From: Beta vulgaris subsp. vulgaris
Taxonomy: Eukaryota; Streptophyta; Magnoliopsida; Caryophyllales; Amaranthaceae
Assembly (NCBI RefSeq): GCF_026745355.1
Contig: NC_079209.1
Span: 33,965,899 to 34,029,898, forward strand
Length of the DNA stretch: 64,000 nucleotides
Direction: 5' to 3'
Every line of letters begins with the position of its first letter. Within the stretch, counting starts at the first letter, position 1. Shown piece after piece: positions 33,781-45,686 of the stretch. Both the position numbers and the translations under genes were made by a program. The notes under the pieces are model-generated. The model was given only the letters and a program-made list of their open reading frames with translations, made no database searches and was not told the origin of the DNA.

Positions 33781-34891
33781 AAAATTTTGGTGATTGCATG
33801 ATGTCGAGCTTTCGACTTTAAACTAAGCGCTTCTCGGGAGGCAACCCGTGTTTTGTATATATTTTATTTGGAGATGAGTTGTTATGTTTTGTTTTGTGTG
33901 TTTTGGTGTTTTGTTTCTTGTAGGACAACCTTTGAAGCAAATCAAGAGAGCTGAAAGGGGTGGGTTTCATCACCACTTCCTTTAAAAAAAAAAAAAAAAA
34001 AAAGAAGAAGTTGAGAAAAAAAAAGAAATTGCCGAGAGCAGTTCCGCGGGCTAACCGCGGGCGCTGCAGCAGTCCGCGGGCGCGACGTCAAACCCCACGG
34101 GCGCGGCCCTGGTTACAAGTAAAAATGAAACAAAATGAGCCGCAAGCAACTCCGCGACTTCACCGCGGGCGCGGACCTTGCCTCCGCGGTCGCGGACCCA
34201 CGTTTTTCCGCCAGGTATTTTCTTTCTTTCGCCCTTTTCTCTTTCTTCCTCCTTCCTTAGTTTTCGACCCCCTCTCTCTCTTTTCTCACCAATTCTCAAC
34301 TCCTCTCAAATTTCTTCAATTCTTTCACTCAAATTAACAACTCCTCACTCTTTCAATCCCTTTTCTCACTCTCTCATCTCATTTCCCACTCAATCCCCTT
34401 CAAAAATCTCCACTTTTCTCATTTTTTTTTTCAAAATCTTTTGAAAACCCTAAAATTTGGGGGTTTTTGATTCTTGGAGTTCTTGGGCAATTAAAGAAGC
34501 AAGGAGCATTCTTGGAGTGTTGTTCTCACTTGGATACTTGATCAACCACTTTATTGATTCTTCCATAAGGTAAAACTTCAATTCTTCACTCTCTTTTTGG
34601 AAGTTCCCTTCATTTTTCATTGTGGTTGATTGATTATTGAGATTGTGGAGATTGTTGTGTTTTTAGAACTCTTTGTGGTTGTGTTGTCATTGTTGAGAGT
34701 TGAATTGTGAATTTTGGAGTAAATTGTTGGAGGTTTGATTTGAGAAATTGAGGGTGGAATTGTTGTTTGACTTACTTGGGTTGTCTTGGTGAGATTGTGG
34801 TTGTTTTAGCAATGGTGAGAAAGCGTGGTCGTACCCAAGGTTCCAATTCCAATGAGCCTGAGGTTCATGAGGAACCTCTGCTAGTGAGGTG
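33781..34891 (+). other. Athila-like internal non-coding region, unit 1
   Basis: The stretch contains gcttctcgggaggcaacccg (about 33830), a short imperfect hairpin also found in Athila relatives. An A run lies at about 33985-34003. A GC-rich block (34033-34203) shares 28 bp with the LTR, and a CT-rich leader (34205-34440) resembles a plant promoter and 5' UTR. Short ORFs here are compositional artefacts. Confidence 0.55.
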
Positions 34892-35969
34892 ATGATTGAC
34901 ACTATGGGGTTGACTGGACTCAATAGGGAGCAAAAGGTGACTTGGAGAAATCTTTGTCGATCGAAACGAGTGGTCCAGTGTACCAAGTTTATTGACACTC
35001 CTTTCTTGGCTCAGTTGGGGCTTTTAGATGGATTTAGAGAGATGATGGGGAGAGCTGGATTATTGGGCATGCTTGATTATACACCTCGCACTTATAAGAG
35101 GTGTGTTTATGAATTTTTATCCACTCTCACCTTGGTGAAGCATAGGGGAGAAACCCGTATTCGGTTTAGGATGCATGACCGAGTGCGTGATATTTCTATG
35201 AGCCAAGTTAGAGAGGCTTTTGGTTGGGTCGCTCCCTCCAGCGACAATCCTTTTTCCCCATGGGTGTTCCGTCTGAGGAGGTTGGTGTCTTTTGGTATCG
35301 CATTTCTGGATTACCCTTAGCAGTGGTGGTGAGAAGATTAGTAGTATCCGTCACCCTGGTCTACGCATGGCTGCTTACTTCCTAGGCATGACTATCTTCT
35401 GCAAGGGTGAGACGGGGAAATTGAACCAATTAGAGATGTGCTATCTTCGTTCCTTGCTTCCGGGTAGTGTTGGTATTCCGGATTGGGCCGACCTTTGGCT
35501 CAAGTCTTGCATTGATGTGCGAACCAAATTGGGTGGTCACCTAAGCATGGGGGGTATGATTACACATTTGATTACACGGTTGGGATATCCTCCTAATAAT
35601 GCTTGTGAACCGGTGGCTGATAAGTTTCTCTTGTTTAATGCCCGCACATTGTTGAAAATGAACATGTTGAAGAGCTCTGATGGTCCCCCATTTCAGATAC
35701 ACTGTGGTGATGGTTTTATCTTTCTTCCTTGGGCAAATTTTCCTTTTGGCCCCACGGTGGCCGATTTCTTTATTCGGCCCGAGGTAGGCGGTGGAATTTT
35801 GGATGATATGGATGAGGATGAGGAAGGTGATGGGATTATGATATGGAGATGGAGCAAGGTGAAGGAAGTAGGTTTCCTCTATCGAGGAACAGTTGCAGGC
35901 TCTTACTCTCCAGGGTATGCTACCATGGGCTACATGAGGCATTTAGATGCTTTCTTTCAGCAGCAGTAG
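34892..35969 (+). pseudogene. Athila-like second ORF (ORF-1/env-position protein), unit 1
   Basis: The ATG at 34892 (MIDTMGLTGLNREQKV) opens a frame with VVQCTKFIDTPFLAQLGLLD, YTPRTYKRCVYEFLSTLTLV and IRFRMHDRVRDISMSQVREA. The pattern of a eukaryotic-like 'Y..V.EFL..L ... FR...' block is like the Athila ORF-1 / putative plant transposon protein families, but I am not certain. A frameshift near 35270 leads to the second half (WADLWLKSCIDVRTKLGGHL, ADFFIRPEVGGGILDDMDED). An upstream ATG at 34812 (MVRKRGRTQGS) is out of frame by one base in both units. Function unknown. Confidence 0.65.
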
Positions 35970-36195
35970 GTGGTAGTTATGTTCCATAGGTGATTTCCCT
36001 GGAGGAGCTCTGGCTCTGGTGCTTCCGGTAGCGGTGGGGCATATCATGGTGATCCCTAGAGGTTTGTTTCTCCCTTTTGCTTGCTCTTTTGACCTTCTTA
36101 CACATTGGGGACAATGTGTCCTTTAAGCATGGGGGAGAGGAGTTGTTGATGATTGATGATTTGTTTATAATGTAAATATTTGTTTCATTTCGTAA

Positions 36196-36290
36196 GTTCA
36201 AAAAAAAAAAAAAGAAAAAAAAGAAGAAAAAAAAAAGATAATGAAAAAAAAAAAAAAATTTGAGAGATGAAAAAAAAAAAAAATATAATG
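36196..36290 (+). repeat. A-rich homopurine tract, unit 1
   Basis: Runs of A interrupted by single G (36199-36290) lie downstream of the second ORF. The same tract occurs in unit 2 at about 42960-43060. The tract is inherited by both units. Its length differs between them. Confidence 0.8.
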
Positions 36291-36904
36291 ATGAGTGGCT
36301 AGGTGAAAACCCGGAGGGCGCCTAGGCAAAAGGAGAGGACTCGGATGTCACTATTTTCTCGGAGTGGTGGCATATGAAGGGTGTTTGAAGCGGCGTTTGG
36401 GTAGGTCACTCATGGTTGAAATAAGGAGGTTGTGGTTTAGATGGTGGTAGGTTAGAAAACCTCTTGTTTTCATCTTGGAGCCATAAGGGGAGTTGGAGGT
36501 TGTTTTAAGAGGTAAGCTCTTGGTTTGATGGTGTTATTCCGAACCAAGGCTTTGTTTTGAGGGAGTAGTGTGTGAGTTGAGCTTGGGGATCTAGGACATG
36601 TTAGCTCCCTTGCTCTTTGGTTTGTGTGCAGTTAGCTTGGGTGTGTTGAGGTCATTTCCACACCAAGTTAACTATCCTTGTGGATTATGGAGCGATAAGA
36701 TGGCTAGAGTTTTGATGCGTTGAGGTTACTTCCGCTCAAACTTTAGCTAGTTGCGATTCATCACTTATTCGCTTTTGATTGGAGTAGTGGTGTTAGGATT
36801 GGATTTTGTGTGAATTTCTCCATGCTTTCCTTGATAGACCTTGGAGATAGAAAGGAGTTAGGATTTTACTCGAGGACGAGTAAAGGTCTAAGCATGGGGG
36901 AATT

Positions 36905-38174
36905 TGATATGCCATGTTTATATGGCATTCTTGACACTTTTTCACCACTTACTAATGGGATTTGACACAAGTTTTGTAATGTATTGATCTTTTTCTCTAC
37001 TATGTTGTAATTTGCTCTTTTTAATCATTTGAGCTCATTTGTGTTGGAGAAAGTTCAAGTTAGAGAGTTATCATAGTGAAGCAAGGAGTGGAATGCGCGC
37101 TTCATGAATAGTTTTGGTTTGAGTAAGTCATCAACAAGAAGGGAGGTGAGAAGCTAAGGCCAGGTCTCCGCGGTCGCTGGAGATTTCATTGCGGCCGCGA
37201 CGAATTATGGCAGAAAAGAGCCGAGAGCTCCTCCGCGACTTCACCGCGGGCGCGGACCCCCTCCGCGGTCGCGGTGCTTTCCTCCGCGGTCGCGGAGCCC
37301 TGCAACGAGAATTCGGCTTTTCGTCTTCCCCTATTTTTCTGATAAAAACAATAGTTCGTCTTTTGGCTTTGGATAGTTTTTTATCTGGTTTTTAGAGAGA
37401 ACTCAAAGAGAATTGTAATCTTGTTTTTATGGAGGGCTAATCTTCCATCTTGGTGTATCAATCGAATCAACCATTTTAATCAACTTGTGAGTTTAATTCT
37501 TCTTTTAATTTGCTTGAATGTTGATGATTCTTCATGTTCTTCATGTTTGATTGTTTTTGTGCTTAAGTTAACTTGATCAATTAACTTCTTGCTTATTGCA
37601 ATCTCTACTATCTAGATAATTGTCTGCTTTGAGATTATCTAGGGTTGTAGTTTATGCCCAATTATTGCACGCTCGTGGATGATTGAGTATAAGAAGAATC
37701 ATCATATAATTTCGCATTCGACCGCTTGTGTGAATGCTAGATTACCCTATTGAAATCTCCCTAGTTGTTATCTAATTGCTAAATTGAATCTAGAACACTT
37801 GGACTAGGTTGTTTTGCCATTAAGGGTAGGACTAGAGCGCTCGCTTAGTCATACCACTACGTTAGGGGAGATTGAATCTTATGATTCACAATAGGGCGTT
37901 CAAGTAACTTAGGTGTTGAATTGTTCAATGATCAAGGGTTGAATTGGTTGTGAAGATTGATTGCCAAGATCTCGTTTATTATTTGATTTTCCTTGCTTCT
38001 GTTTTGTTTGTTAAATTTTCATTCCTCAAAACCCCCCCATTGTTACCATAGCACACGTCTAGTCAAGCCAAACTTACCTTCTCCGTGGATTCGAACCTTA
38101 CTTCCTTATACTACGTTTGTGTAGGGTAGTATTGATTTATTTGCGCGTTAGCCGATACGACTTAGGCCTCGCCA
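36905..38174 (+). repeat. Athila-like LTR B (shared middle LTR)
   Basis: The LTR follows the polypurine tract catgggggaatt and ends CTCGCCA before a second primer-binding site. It therefore serves as 3' LTR of unit 1 and 5' LTR of unit 2. It shares base differences with LTR C against LTR A. Confidence 0.92.
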
Positions 38175-38262
38175 AATTTGGCGCCGTTGCCGGGGAGGCA
38201 ACAAGTTTGGGTTGTTATTTGTGTGTTTGTTTACTTTTATTGTTGGTGTGTGAACCCGTCTT

Positions 38263-40540
38263 ATGGTTCACACCCGTGCTTCTCATATTGGATCTTTGTT
38301 GTTTGATTCAGAGATCGAAAGGACACTTATAGCTTGAGAAAGGAGATTCAGGGTCATTTCCGTGAGTTACCTTTCTACATTGGTACTGAGGAAGAAGAGA
38401 TGCCACCTAGAGCTGATCCGACATTGAGGGAGCTTTCCGCTCCTAATCTGGACCAAGCACCATTGGCCATTCAATATCCAGAGTTTGGGGAGAATGTTAC
38501 TTTTGAGCTGAAGTCGGGTCTTGTTCATCTACTGCCAAGCTTCCATGGTTTAAATGGGGAGGATCCAATCAACATCTTGCGAATTCCATGCTGTTTGTAC
38601 TAGTATGCAGCCAAGGGGTGTTACGGAGGATCAAATCAAACTGGGCCTTTCCTTTTTCATTGAAGGATAAGGCTAATGATTGGTTCTATCATTTGAGCCC
38701 CAACAGTATCGACACATGGAGGGGGATGAAGCAAGCTTTCTTGGAGAAGTTCTTTCCTTCAAGCAAGTTGAATGAGCTTAAGAGGGCCATTAGCAACATT
38801 GAGCAAGGTTATGATGAGATCCTTTATGACTACTTAGAGAGGTTTAAGAGGCTCATTGCTTGTTGTCCCTATCATGGTTTTGCCGAGAAAGATCTTGTGT
38901 TATACTTAGTTGGTGGGCTCCTTCCTGATGAGAGAAGGATGGTTAATGCTGCTTGTGGGGTAACATTGATAATAAGACACCACAGCAAGCCATGGAGCTC
39001 ATAAGTGAGTTTGCTGAAAGTTCTCGCACTTATTCTAAGAGAAATACCACTAGGGGAGTTAAAGCGGCAAGTTCTAAATCATCTTTGGAGTCGGAAGTGT
39101 CCGACCTTAAGGGCATGTTCCGGCAATTTTTGTGAGTGGCAATCAACAAAGTGAAGGCTTGTGGTATTTGTTCCAACAACAATCATCCAACTGATTCTTG
39201 TCCGACTTTGCAAGAGGAAACCCGAGAGGTAATGCCGTGGGATATCAAGGACAAAGGAAGTATGATCCATTCTCAAATTCTTACAATCCGGATGGAGAGA
39301 TCATCCGGCCTTGAGTTACAAGCAAGGGAATCCAACTCTTCAAGGAAATCAGAATTTTCAACAAGGTCATAACCCTCCTCCTTACATAGCACCATATCAA
39401 GCTCAAGGGAAATCCTCTTGCTCCAACTCAATGTCCACCGAGGATATGATCAAGGCTTTGGCTCAAAATGTGACTACTATGCAGTCCACCATGGTGCAAT
39501 CTCAACAGGAGACAAGGTCTAGCATTCACAATTTGGAAACACAAGTGGGTCAAATGTCTAGTGTCGTGAATAAACTTGAGGCCCAAAGTTCGGGGAAGCT
39601 ACCATCTCAAACCGAGGTGAATCCAAAGAAGAATGTGAGTGCCATGACTTTGAGGAGTGGCAAAGAGTTGGTGGATCTAGATCCTAGCAAGAGCAAGGTT
39701 ATGAAGGAGATTGAAACAAAGGAAGAGGAGGTTGAGGTTCTAATCCCAACAAAAGAAGTTGAGAAATTGGTGAGTCCTAGCTCTCACCAAGAGGTAAAAT
39801 CTTTTCCGGATTTCAAACCGGTGCCCCCATTTCCCGAAGCATTAAAGGACAATCGTAAGCTTGAATCTTCTAAGGATATTTATGAAACATTTAGTCAATG
39901 TGTCGTAAATATTCCTTTGTTAAAATTGATAAAAGATGTGCCTTTGTATGCTAAGTGGTTGAAGGAAATTTGTTCCATCAAAAAGAAGAAAAATTTAAAA
40001 GGGAAGCAAAAGGTGAAGGTTAGTGAACATGTTTCCGCCGTTTTTCAAAAGAGAATGCCAAAAAATGCAATGATCCGGGCATGTTCACTATACCTATCAC
40101 CCTTGGTAACACAAAGATTGAAAGGCTATGCTAGATTTGGGAGCCTCCATTAATGTGCTTCCTTATTCCTTATATGAGTCCGTAGAACTTGGTGAATTGC
40201 TTCCACTAATGTTGTCATACAATTAGCGGATCGGTCCACTTCCATTCCTAGAGGGTATTGAAAGATGTTCTAGTGGAAGTTGATAAGATGATTTTCCTGC
40301 TGATTTTTATGTAATTAACATGGAGCATGATAGGCATTCCGCCCCTATTCTTTTAGGGAGGCCGTTCTTGAAAACGGCTAATGCTAGGATCGATTGTGGC
40401 ACCGTTCTTTGACCATGCAGTTTGATGGTCAAAACTTGAGTTTAAAATGCATGATGCCATGGGATGTAACGAGGATCATTCTATCTACTCTATTGATGTG
40501 GTTTTTCCTAGTGTTCATGATGGTTTCGATGTGAGGTAAA
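38263..40540 (+). pseudogene. Athila-like gag-protease, unit 2
   Basis: This is a second copy of the gag-protease described for unit 1, starting at the ATG at 38263. The capsid frame 38588-39004 and the long frame 39311-40153 are more complete than in unit 1. The knuckle CGICSNNNHPTDSCP lies at about 39160 and DLGAS at about 40134. Different single-base indels break it (near 38325, 38960, 39230 and 40075), while the break near 38572-38600 is shared with unit 1. Confidence 0.88.
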
Positions 40541-41646
40541 ATTTTGGTGATTGCATGACGTCGAGCTTTCGACTTTAAACTAAGCGCTTCTCGGGAGGCA
40601 ACCCGTGTTTTGTATATATTTTATTTGGAGATGAGTTGTTATGTTTTGTTTTGTGTGTTTTGGTGTTTTGTTTCTTGTAGGACAACCTTTGAAGCAAATC
40701 AAGAGAGCTGAAAGGGGTGGGTTTCATCACCACTTCCTTTAAAAAAAAAAAAAAAAAAAAAAGAAAGAAGTAGAAAAAAAGAAATTGCCGAGAGCAGTTC
40801 CGCGGGCTAACCGCGGGCGCTGCAGCAGTCCGCGGCGCGACGTCAAACCCGCGGGCGCGGCCCTGGTTACAAGTAAAATGAAAAAAATGAGCCGCAAGCA
40901 ACTCCGCGACTTCACCGGGCGGCGGACCTTGCCTCCGCGGTCGCGGACCACGTTTTTCCGCCAGGTATTTTCTTTCTTTCGCCCTTTTCTCTTTCTTCCT
41001 CCTTCCTTAGTTTTCGACCCCCTCTCTCTCTTTTCTCACCAATTCTCAACTCCTCTCAAATTTCTTCAATTCTTTCACTCAAATTAACAACTCCTCACTC
41101 TTTCAATCCCTTTTCTCACTCTCTCATCTCATTTCCCACTCAATCCCCTTCAAAAAAATCTCCACTTTTCTCATTTTTTTTTTCAAAATCTTTTGAAAAC
41201 CCTAAAATTTGGGGGTTTTTGATTCTTGGAGTTCTTGGGCAATTAAAGAAGCAAGGAGCATTCTTGAGTGTTGTTCTCACTTGGATACTTGATCAACCAC
41301 TTTATTGATTCTTCCATAAGGTAAAACTTCAATTCTTCACTCTCTTTTTGGAAGTTCCCTTCATTTTTCATTGTGGTTGATTGATTATTGAGATTGTGGA
41401 GAATTGTTGTGTTTTTAGAACTCTTTGTGGTTGTGTTGTCATTGTTGAGAGTTTGAAATTGTGAATTTTGGAGTAAATTGTTGGAGGTTTGATTTGAGAA
41501 ATTGAGGGTGGAATTGTTGTTTGACTTACTTGGGTTGTCTTGGTGAGATTTGTGGTTGTTTTAGCAATGGTGAGAAAGCGTGGTCGTACCCAAGGTTCCA
41601 CTTCCAATGAGCCTGAGGTTCATGAGGAACCTCTGCTAGTGAGGTG
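40541..41646 (+). other. Athila-like internal non-coding region, unit 2
   Basis: It is collinear with 33781-34891, with an A run at about 40741-40762, a GC-rich block (40797-40952) and a CT-rich leader. There is no coding potential beyond composition artefacts. Confidence 0.55.
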
Positions 41647-42820
41647 ATGATTGACACTATGGGGTTGACTGGACTCAATAGGGAGCAAAAGGTGACTTGG
41701 AGAAATCTTTGTCGATCGAAACGAGTGGTCCAGTGTACCAAGTTTATTGACACTCCTTTCTTGGCTCAGTTGGGGCTTTTAGATGGATTTAGAGAGATGA
41801 TGGGGAGAGCTGGATTATTGGGCATGCTTGATTATACACCTCGCACTTATAAGAGGTGTGTTTATGAATTTTTATCCACTCTCACCTTGGTGAAGCATAG
41901 GGGAGAAACCCGTATTCGGTTTAGGATGCATGACCGAGTGCGTGATATTTCTATGAGCCAAGTTAGAGAGGCTTTTGGTTGGGTCGCTCCCTCCAGCGAC
42001 AATCCTTTTATCCCCATGGGTGTTCCGTCTGAGGAGGTTGGTGTCTTTTGGTATCGCATTTCTGGCTTACCCTTAGCAGTGGTGGTGAGAAGATTAGTAG
42101 TATCCGTCACCCTGGTCTACGCATGGCTGCTTACTTCCTAGGCATGACTATCTTCTGCAAGGGTGAGACGGGGAAATTGAACCAATTAGAGATGTGCTAT
42201 CTTCGTTCCTTGCTTCCGGGTAGTGTTGGTATTCCGGATTGGGCCGACCTTTGGCTCAAGTCTTGCATTGATGTGCGAACCAAATTGGGTGGTCACCTAA
42301 GCATGGGGGGTATGATTACACATTTGATTACACGGTTGGGATATCCTCCTAAATAAGCTTGTGAACCGGTGGCTGATAAGTTTCTCTTGTTTAATGCCCG
42401 CACATTGTTGAAAATGAACATGTTGAAGAGCTCTGATGGTCCCCATTTCAGATACACTGTGGTGATGGTTTTATCTTTCTTCCTTGGGCAAATTTTCCTT
42501 TTGGCCCCACGGTGGCCGATTTCTTTATTCGGCCCGAGGTAGGCGGTGGAATTTTGGATGATATGGATGAGGATGAGGAAGGTGATGGGGATTATGATAT
42601 GGAGATGGAGCAAGGTGAAGGAAGTAGGTTTTCCTCTATCGAGGAACAGTTGCAGGCTCTTACTCTCCAGGGTAGTGCTACCATGGGCTACATGAGGCAT
42701 TTAGATGCTTTCTTTCAGCAGCAGTACGGTGGTAGTTATGTTCCATACGGTGATTTCCCTGGAGGAGCGTCTGGCTCTGGTGCTTTCGGTAGCGGTGGGG
42801 CATATCATGGTGATCCCTAG
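41647..42820 (+). pseudogene. Athila-like second ORF, unit 2
   Basis: The second copy of the unknown ORF starts at the ATG at 41647. The N-terminal frame (to about 42090) is longer than in unit 1 and includes NPFIPMGVPSEEVGVFWYRI. Breaks lie near 42090, 42355 (AATAAG) and 42440. The C-terminal frame is complete here: ADFFIRPEVGG, acidic DDMDEDEEGDGDYDMEMEQG, a coiled SSIEEQLQALTLQ, and a Gly/Ser-rich tail ending GAYHGDP with a stop. Acid patch plus Gln-rich helix and flexible tail suggest a nucleic-acid- or particle-associated protein, but this is only inference. Confidence 0.65.
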
Positions 42821-42959
42821 AGGTTTGTTTCTCCCTTTTGCTTGCTCTTTTGACCTTCTTACACATTGGGGACAATGTGTCCTTTAAGCATGGGGGAGAG
42901 GAGTTGTTGATGATTGATGATGTGTTTATAATGTAAATATTTGTGTTCATTTCGTAAGT

Positions 42960-43060
42960 TCGAAAACGAAAAAAAAAAGAAAAAAAAAAGAAGAAAAAAA
43001 AAAAGATAATGAAAAAAAAAAAAAAATTTGAGAGATGAAAAAAAGAAAAAAAAATATATA
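42960..43060 (+). repeat. A-rich homopurine tract, unit 2
   Basis: This is the counterpart of 36196-36290, A runs with isolated G. It makes long minus-strand Phe-rich ORFs that should be ignored. Confidence 0.8.
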
Positions 43061-43679
43061 ATGATGAGTGGCTAGGTGAAAACCCGGGAGGGCGCCTAGG
43101 CAAAAGGAGAGGACTCGGATGTCACTATTTTCTCGGAGTGGTGGCATATGAAGGGTGTTTGAAGCGGCGTTTGGGTAGGTCACTCATGGTTGAAATAAGG
43201 AGGTTGTGGTTTAGATGGTGGTAGGTTAGAAAACCTCTTGTCTTTCATCTTGGAGCCATAAGGGGAGTTGGAGGTTGTTTTAAGAGGTAAGCTCTTGGTT
43301 TGATGGTGTTATTCCGAACCAAGGCTTTGTTTTGAGGGAGTAGTGTGTGAGTTGAGCTTGGGGGATCTAGGACATGTTAGCTCCCTTGCTCTTTGGTTTG
43401 TGTGCAGTTAGCTTGGGTGTGTTGAGGTCATTTCCACACCAAGTTAACTATCCTTGTGGATTATGGAGCGATAAGATGGCTAGAGTTTTGATGCGTTGAG
43501 GTTACTTCCGCTCAAACTTTAGCTAGTTGCGATTCATCACTTATTCGCTTTTGATTGGAGTAGTGGTGTTAGGATTGGATTTTGTGTGAATTTCTCCATG
43601 CTTCCTTGATAGACCTTGGAGATAGAAAGGAGTTAGGATTTTACTCGAGGACGAGTAAAGGTCTAAGCATGGGGGAATT

Positions 43680-44954
43680 TGATATGCCATGTTTATATGG
43701 CATTCTTGACACTTTTTCACTACTTACTAATGGGATTTGACACAAGTTTTGTAATGTTATTGATCTTTTTCTCTACTATGTTGTAATTTGCTCTTTTTAA
43801 TCATTTGAGCTCATTTGTGTTGGAGAAAGTTCAAGTTAGAGAGTTATCATAGTGAAGCAAGGTAGTGGAATGCGCGCTTCATGAATAGTTTTGGTTTGAG
43901 TAAGTCATCAACAAGAAGGGAGGTGAGAAGCTAAGGCCAGGTCTCCGCGGTCGCTGGAGATTTCATTGCGGCCGCGACGAATTATGGCAGAAAAGAGCCG
44001 AGAGCTCCTCCGCGACTTCACCGCGGGCGCGGACCCCCTCCGCGGTCGCGGTGCTTTCCTCCGCGGTCGCGGAGCCCTGCAACGAGAAATTCGGCTTTTC
44101 GTCTTCCCCTATTTTTCTGATAAAAACAATAGTTCGTCTTTTGGCTTTGGATAGTTTTTTATCTGGTTTTTAGAGAGAACTCAAAGAGAATTGTAATCTT
44201 GTTTATTATGGAGGGCTAATCTTCCATCTTGGTGTATCAATCGAATCAACCATTTTAATCAACTTGTGAGTTTAATTCTTCTTTTAATTTGCTTGAATGT
44301 TGATGATTCTTCATGTTCTTCATGTTTGATTGTTTTTGTGCTTAAGTTAACTTGATCAATTAACTTCTTGCTTATTGCAATCTCTACTATCTAGATAATT
44401 GTCTGCTTTGAGATTATCTAGGGTTGTAGTTTATGCCCAATTATTGCACGCTCGTGGATGATTGGGTATAAGAAGAATCATCATATAATTTCGCATTCGA
44501 CCGCTTGTGTGAATGCTAGATTACCCTATTGAAATCTCCCTAGTTGTTATCTAATTGCTAAATTGAATCTAGAACACTTGGACTAGGTTGTTTTGCCATT
44601 AAGGGTAGGACTAGAGCGCTCGCTTAGTCATACCACTACGTTAGGGGAGATTGAATCTTATGATTCACAATAGGGCGTTCAAGTAACTTAGGTGTTGAAT
44701 TGTTCAATGATCAAGGGTTGAATTGGTTGTGAAGATTGATTGCCAAGATCTCGTTTATTATTTGATTTTCCTTGCTTCTGTTTTGTTTGTTAAAATTTTC
44801 ATTCCTCAAAACCCCCCCATTGTTACCATAGCACACGTCTAGTCAAGCCAAACTTACCTTCTCCGTGGATTCGAACCTTACTTCCTTATACTACGTTTGT
44901 GTAGGGTAGTATTGATTTATTTGCGCGTTAGCCGATACGACTTAGGCCTCGCCA
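43680..44954 (+). repeat. Athila-like LTR C
   Basis: The rightmost LTR starts TGATATGCC after the polypurine tract and ends CTCGCCA at 44954. The 5-bp GCAGC duplication follows and replaces the primer-binding site seen after LTRs A and B. Confidence 0.92.
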
Positions 44955-45420
44955 GCAGCACCCACGCGCAAAGCAACAACAACAAAACAACAACCACCAC
45001 AACGAATAATAGAGGAGGGAGAGCAAAATGGTGGTGCGAAGAAAGAACCACCAGCCGCGAAAACATCAGCGGTGTGGTTTGCGAGCAGCACCACACGCAC
45101 AACACAATAGAGGAGAGAGAAAAAACAGGGCAGCAACGACGCGAGCAAAGGAAAAGGGGGACTCCGGCGAGCAACAAGAACGCCGGCGAGCAACCGGATT
45201 TCGACGAGACAAGAAGCAGGGGACGAGAGAGATTGAGTATTTGGGTTTTGGGGTTTCGTGGGTTTCACTGGGAAATGACGAGGATGTTCGAGAGTGAATA
45301 TGGGTTTTGGTTCTTTTGGGTTTGCAAGTCAAAACCGACAAGGAAAATGAAAATAAACCGCCTATAATTTCCCTATTTGGCCAAATACCACACAACTTAA
45401 ACTTAAAATCCGAAAATATA

Positions 45421-45535
<115 letters not shown>

Positions 45536-45686
45536 ATATAATTAAATAAATAAATACATTATAACAAGACAAATAGAAATAATACTCCACAACTCAAATA
45601 AAATAAGATTTCCGAAACATAATTAACTCAATAATTATAATTAGCTTTTAATTAAATGCTCTTAAAAACATGGCTATTACAGCAGG

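Larger units (their letters stand above)
30140..44954 (+). mobile_element. Athila-like Ty3/gypsy tandem dimer: LTR-internal-LTR-internal-LTR, pol-less
   Basis: Three direct LTR copies (30140-31409, 36905-38174, 43680-44954) separate two almost identical internal regions of about 5.5 kb. One 5-bp target duplication, GCAGC, flanks the whole (30135-30139 and 44955-44959), so it was one insertion or became a dimer in place. The primer-binding site tggcgccgttgcc and the polypurine tract catgggggaattt fit Athila. Each unit has gag and protease, then a second ORF, but no RT, RNase H or integrase. Such gag-only units are non-autonomous and depend on pol from elsewhere. Confidence 0.92.

Noticed and set aside
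33960..34444. Arg/Pro-rich and Phe/Ser-rich ORFs between gag and the second Athila-like ORF
   Set aside because: Produced by the GC motif cluster and the CT-rich leader; frames not kept between the two units.
44897..45395. Overlapping ORFs on both strands right of LTR C
   Set aside because: They run from the LTR across the target duplication into the older solo LTR, so they cannot be ancestral genes.
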